64,000 bases of DNA. Origin: Hysterangium stoloniferum (Eukaryota > Basidiomycota > Agaricomycetes > Hysterangiales > Hysterangiaceae). The notes under the pieces were generated by a model. The model was not told the DNA's origin, made no database searches, and was given only the letters and a program-made list of their open reading frames with translations. This document shows, piece after piece, positions 59,455 through 64,000 of the stretch. Where the stretch lies: contig WHVD01000001.1 in the NCBI GenBank assembly GCA_015178975.1, forward strand, positions 1,612,001 to 1,676,000, read 5' to 3'. Position numbers and translations under genes: made by a program. Every line of letters begins with the position of its first letter. Position 1 is the first letter of the stretch.

Positions 59455-59694
59455 CAGTGACTTCCAAAACATATCCAATGTTTTGCAGTTTCAACTTGTA
59501 TAGCTTATACCCCAGTAGATAAAATCATAAGAATCACCAATATATTTGCCAACATGCTCTATCATGTATAGTCCAAGGCACCATAAGGTCATTATGTGAT
59601 ATCCATATATGGTAACAATATGAATATTTTAATAGAGAGGGGTCATTGGATACCTTTTGTCACTGACAGACTTTTGGCAAGAAATTACTTATAT

Positions 59695-60340
59695 TCAGTA
59701 CTTGGTATAGCCACCCTTTGCCTTTAATACATCTTCAACCCTCCTAGGCATACTTTCAATCAAATCCTGGCACACCTTTGCATCAATCTTGTACCATTCC
59801 TCCACCACCCTCTCCCAGAGCTCTTCCATCCCCTGTGTGAAGAGTGGTGGAAGTTCTGACCATTCTATATATGAAGAAATGAGTAGAAGGGGAAGAATGA
59901 TTTGAGTGGAGGCCTCAACTGTTATAGTTTGAGGCCAGAAGTGTCTGTTAGCTCAGATAATGCTATCTATGTGGTAGCTGAGACATTACCCTGATCACCA
60001 CTCGCTGTAGACCTAGTTTATGTCTTACGAGTGGTGGTGTTTGGGTAAAAGTGTGTCTGTTCCTATTTGGCGCTGAGAGCACCCACAAGTATACACAGAG
60101 CTTCGAACTAATGAAATGGTGCAATAGTTGAAGAATGTAAAGGATAGGAAAATGTGAGTAAAATATGTAAAATATAAATGAAATAAAAGGAGTGTTTTAC
60201 TACAATGAAACTGTGGTAAAAGCATACTCCTCACACCCTGGGGTGTATTCTCATACCCTTCCAACCTCCACTTCAGGTGATTCCATAAGTGTTCAATGGG
60301 ATTCAGGTTCAGGTGACTGTACTGGCCATGAGAGAACCTG
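59695..60340 (-). pseudogene. Tc1/mariner transposase, C-terminal fragment split by an LTR
   Basis: On the minus strand, 60340-60236 reads WPVQSPEPEPIEHLWNHLK and RLEGYENTPQGV. After the inserted LTR (60235-59836) 59835-59695 continues MEELWERVVEEWYKIDAKVC then LIESMPRRVEDVLKAKGGYT-KY and stop. This is the end of the DDE domain; the SP(E/D)xxPIEHLW motif holds the last catalytic acidic residue region. The N-terminal DNA-binding domain and the first catalytic Asp are deleted, so it is inactive. Confidence 0.9.
59836..60235 (-). mobile_element. Solo LTR, family 2, copy C
   Basis: 400 bp, TGTGAAGAGTGG ... CTCCTCACA, a diverged member of the LTR family at 31772/36459. It is flanked by CCCTG (59831-59835 and 60236-60240) and inserted in the Tc1/mariner transposase frame. 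Confidence 0.88.
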
Positions 60341-60469
60341 GTGGTTTGGACTAGACATGATAAAGTATGTTGGAAAATATTTCAGTGATTTTTACAATTT
60401 TATCTACTGGGGTATAAGCTATACAAGTTGAAACTGCAAAACATTGGATATGTTTTGTAAGTCACTGTA

Positions 60470-61610
60470 TCAGTCACCGGAACACCTGCCAGAACCTGCT
60501 CCTGTCTATTGCCGACCTTGTCCCATGTATCAGTCACTGGACCCCACTCGGAAAACCCAACAGCTCTCTAACTGAGCCCCATTCCCATTATGGTTAAATG
60601 ACCTGTCACGATTCAGACTCCACTCCTGCCCATTCCCATTATGGATCTACGACCTCTCATGTTTCGGACTCCACTCTGCTCCGTTCCATTTCTAACACCA
60701 AGTTTGGTGTTTATTTATCTTGTTTTATGTTTGCTAGGTTAGTTTTCATTATTACTGGATTTGGTATGTTATTGTCACGAATCGAATTTTACTCAATAAA
60801 GTCGAATAAACAATTGAAGAATATTCAACAATATCGAATAAAGATGCCTCATTCTATGAAGTATTAATTTGTCCTGTTGATAAAGCATGAGGCAAAGATA
60901 GGACACAGAGGCTCACGAATAATTAAGTCAAAGAAAATCTCAGAGAAAGTTTGATGATTATATAATACAGTAATAATATAATATAATACAGGTTTTCTGA
61001 CTGACTTCCTTCGTTCCTATCATCATCCTTATATACTATATATCATTTACCTATAATGATAATATGATATCAAAGTGAAATCATCAATGACATCAAAATG
61101 AGACAAGTCGAAGATATTGTCAAAGAATAGTCAAGTCAGAAGTCAAGTCGGAAATTGAGTCAGAAAGTTGAAGGAATGTTGAAGAAATGTCGAAGAAATA
61201 TTAAATTGAATATTATCGAAATTTGAGTTTGTACATTCGTGACAGTTATTCATTCCACAGTCTATATAGTCTGGCAGATGTTGTACATGCAATCCAGTCA
61301 GAAAATCAGCTTAAATTCCCCCAGTAATCTCAAGTACATTTTCCACTCTAATCTCCTCTTTGAAACACACCACTTTACCTTGTCGGAGCCCACAGGCTCC
61401 AACCCATCTATCACTCAACCTCCAACTTAGCTATCTCGACTCCCTGACCTCTTGATGCACGAACCTCACCCGGACTCCCTGGGATTCCCATCTGCCTGTT
61501 TAAAATTGGACAAGACGATCTCACGAGGGTGCAGCCTATAAGCTGAAGCCAAGTCCTACTGGCTTTCCCATAGGTTTCTCTGGAAACCCTCTGTGTACAC
61601 ACTCTTAACA
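60470..61610 (-). repeat. Gypsy LTR, family 3, copy B (reversed, truncated)
   Basis: Reverse-complement match to the family-3 LTRs, ending ACTCTTAACA at 61610. Its left part is missing: similarity starts at the Tc1/mariner edge (CAGTCACCGGAACACCTGCC). It is split by the solo LTR at 60773-61244. Confidence 0.8.
60773..61244. mobile_element. Solo LTR, family 4
   Basis: 472 bp, AT-rich, with perfect 10-bp inverted ends TGTCACGAAT / ATTCGTGACA and the 5-bp duplication GTTAT (60768-60772 and 61245-61249). Removing it restores the family-3 LTR sequence around it. Confidence 0.9.
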
Positions 61611-61952
61611 CAAACTCATATCAAGTCTTGATGTGTTGAGAGACAAGAAGGGGTCTTTTGGCCTTCACCACAGCCTTCAAATTCTCCTTCTTCAATGCAT
61701 TGTGAATTGTCTGTGTGAAGACATTGAGGGAGGTGGGACTTGGCCTGAGGGGCATTATCTGTAACATTTTGAGACAAGAATATGAAAGGATTGAGTCTGT
61801 ATATGCAGCTCAGTGAGTGAATAACTTTCATTGTACATTATAGTACCTGTATATGCAGCTACAAGGTGTTTTATAAGTAATAGAATAATAGTAAATGATT
61901 GCACACATACCTCAGTGAGTGAATAACTTTCACTGAGGTATATGGTGAATTT

Positions 61953-62774
61953 TGTGTCCTTACACGGTGGGTCTCCGGAGAAACCTGTGGAATATCCGGT
62001 AGGACTTGGCTTCAGCTTATAGGCTACACCCTCGCGAGATCATGTTGTCCAATTTCAGATAGGTGGATGGGAATCCCAGGGAGTCTGGGTGGGGTTCGTG
62101 GGTTGAGGGGTCATAGGTTGGAGGTTGTGGGTCAAGAGGTCGTAAGTCGAGATAGGTAAGAGAGATAGATGTGCCAGAGCCCATGGGCTCCGACTAGCGT
62201 GAGCAGTGTGATTCAAGTAGGAGTTTAGAGCGGAAAATGTATTAGATTACTGGGGGGAATCTAAGCTGATTTTCTCACTGGATTGTATGTACAACATCTG
62301 CCAGACTATATAGACTGTGGAATGAATGACATACTAAATCCAGTAATAATGAAATGAAACTAGCAAAACATAAAATGAGAATAGTAAACACCAAATTTGG
62401 TGTTAGGAATGGGACGGAACAGAGTGGAGTCCGAATTGTGACAAATCATAAAAACCATAATGGGAAATGGAGTGGGAGCAGAGTCCGAATTGTGACAGGT
62501 CATTTGACTAAAACGGGAACAGGGCTCTGTTAGAGGGATGATGGGTTTTCCGAGTGGGGTCCAGTGACTGATGTGTGGGATGAGGTCGGACATAGACAGG
62601 GACAGAGTCCAGCGGGTATTCCAGTGACTGAAACACAATGTAACAAAGTTGAACGTAGATGGGTCTGACGTACGGAGTCCGGCGGGAATTCTGGTAAACT
62701 GACAATTGGTGCGTATAGGGTGTGGGTGTGTATAAGTTAGTGCCCAGAGTCCGGCATGAATTCCGGTTGTAACA
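61953..62774 (+). repeat. Gypsy LTR, family 3, copy C (5' LTR)
   Basis: 822 bp, TGTGTCCTTACACGG ... TCCGGTTGTAACA, highly similar to 49640-50521. It is followed by a leader (62775-62987) and a gag frame, so it is the 5' LTR of an element leaving the window on the right. The left edge is chosen from alignment with copy A. Confidence 0.78.
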
Positions 62775-62987
62775 GTACCCTCCCTTTATGCCAAAGTCCC
62801 AAAGAGGCTCTAGACCTCAATAAGGTTCTTGTCAGCTATGCGCATGTGTCAAAAGTCATGTCAGTTACACGTATGTATGTGTCAAAGAGTCAGGTGATCT
62901 GGAAGGTAAGGTTCAGATGCGACGAGCCTATATAAAAATTTGAAAAAATGAAAATTTCTTCTTCTTTATTACCCCCCTCTCGCCACA

Positions 62988-63950
62988 ATGGGACCCAAAC
63001 CAATGCCAAGATGTCCCATGCTGACCGCCAGGCCTTCCACAGCCACTCCATATCGGGCACCACTCAGCACAGCCCAAATACTGGCACAGCGAGAGGAACA
63101 GCACCGACAATGTGAAGAGGCAGAAAAGGAGGCGAGGGAGGTGGAGGAAGCCCTTGAAAGGGAGTACCAGGCGGCCTTGGCCCCTGAGGAAGAGGTGGAG
63201 AGGCAGAGGAAGAGAGATGAGGAGGAGGCTGCATGGGTGGCCACAGAAAAAGCCCAGGCAGCTGCGGACAGGGCCATGGTTACCGCGGGCAAAGTAAGTC
63301 CCAATGTTTCAACTTGTTGAGTTTAACTGACTTAGGATTTTCAGCACAAAGTGACAGAGGTCGAATCGGAGTCCGAGGGGGAGCCAGAGAGCCTCCAAAA
63401 GGTAAGTATCGGGTCTGTGGGAGCCTCCGGGGAACTAACCACATTAACAGAAGGCAAGGAAGGCGGCACCAGTCCACCTACCAACATGGAATCATCCGCA
63501 GTGTTCCAGGTGCAATGACTGGAACACAGAGTGCAATTGAAAGTCCGGGTGGGGACCAGGATGCTACCAGTGTGCACACCTCAAGGCAAGGTGCTCACTC
63601 GTCCACGAGCAACCCACAGGATCCAGGGCATGGGACATTAGTGGGACAGATGGATGTCCGGGTTGGATGACATGTTGGGGCAGATCACCGAGGGCATCGA
63701 GGCCCAGAATGAGTTGCTCCAAAAAAGCAACAAGGTCCAAATTGTAGTGGTGAATGAGCTCCATGGACTCCACTCAGAGTTTTGGAAGTTCCTCTGGAGT
63801 TCAGTGGGTATATTTATGAGGAGCTGCAAGCTGGGAGTTCCGAGGACGCTGGGTCAGATGAGGATGGGGTGCCCGTGGAGGTAGCAGAGCTTCCTCAGGA
63901 GATGGCTGAGGTTGGGCAGAAACATAGCCCCATAAATGTAGATTGAGGAA
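62988..63950 (+). pseudogene. Gypsy gag with zinc-cluster-like Cys motif, interrupted
   Basis: Exon-like segments 62988-63293, 63345-63401 and 63451 onward are in phase with GT-AG introns (51 and 49 bp). The N-terminus is MGPKPMPRCPMLTARPSTAT followed by a long charged helix (REEQHRQCEEAEKEAREVEE). The third exon has HPQCSRCNDWNTECN, a TGA at 63538-63540, then GPGCYQCAHLKARCSLVHE; the CxxC...C...CxxCxxxKxRC spacing is like a fungal binuclear zinc cluster. Beyond 63654 the next open stretch (QNELLQKSNKVQIVVVNEL) is in another frame. Gag would bind the element RNA. The element continues past the window end. Confidence 0.7.
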
Positions 63951-64000
63951 ATAAAATAAAAACTTAATAGTAATAATTTTTGAAAGTAAAAGTAAAGCGT

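Larger units (their letters stand above)
59455..60467 (-). mobile_element. Tc1/mariner element, internally deleted, long terminal inverted repeats
   Basis: The left end CAGTGACTTCCAAAACATAT (59455) and right end ATATGTTTTGTAAGTCACTG (to 60467) are inverted copies. Similarity runs about 130 bp inward (TTTTGCAGTTTCAACTTGTA, TAGCTTATACCCCAGTAGAT). TA flanks both ends (59453-59454 and 60468-60469), the family's target duplication. Without the later LTR insertion the element is about 610 bp and keeps only the last part of the transposase. Confidence 0.88.

Overview
The window looks like the nuclear genome of an agaricomycete (mushroom-forming) basidiomycete. Its intact genes are split by many 45-70 bp GT-AG introns. 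They include basidiomycete-typical families (an alkyltransferase-like protein, a DUF6534-type membrane protein, a Nup84/Nup107 nucleoporin, a TauD/TfdA dioxygenase). The rest is dominated by Ty1/copia, Ty3/gypsy, Plavaka (CACTA-related) and Tc1/mariner elements. The species cannot be named from sequence alone.

Layout. 1-1590: 3' end of a copia polyprotein and its LTR. 1795-2314: alkyltransferase-like gene. 3768-7165: decayed ABCC transporter that has lost its first ATPase domain. 7610-8480: decayed TPR and kinase pieces. 9983-11551 (-): DUF6534-type seven-helix-like membrane protein, 12 exons. 12006-15006: Nup107/Nup84, 13 exons. 16210-17678: 2-oxoglutarate dioxygenase, 10 exons. 19271-19590: SET-domain remnant. 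21273-30056: two solo LTRs of one family on either side of a broken Plavaka element and an intact NAD(P)-dependent epimerase gene. 30-50.5 kb is mostly layered retrotransposons: a complete LTR element carrying GC-rich minisatellites (31772-36868), gypsy and copia remnants, two tRNA-like repeats, and a chimeric gypsy gag-pol. A kinase-like gene (39929) lies between them. 51212-52065: intact cyclophilin gene, 8 exons. 52.4-54.2 kb: decayed membrane-protein exons. 55850-56864: gene with an in-frame 12-bp repeat. 59455-64000: nested transposon stack and the 5' end of another gypsy element.

The host genes (ATL, membrane protein, Nup107, dioxygenase, epimerase, cyclophilin) are independent single-gene units and do not form an evident cluster or pathway. 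The stronger signals concern genome decay and element biology: target-site duplications showing the order of insertions, LTR differences concentrated at CpG, premature stops that are almost all TGA, a short LTR element loaded with minisatellites, and a retroelement polyprotein that seems to be a recombinant of two families. I found no convincing new enzymatic or defence system.
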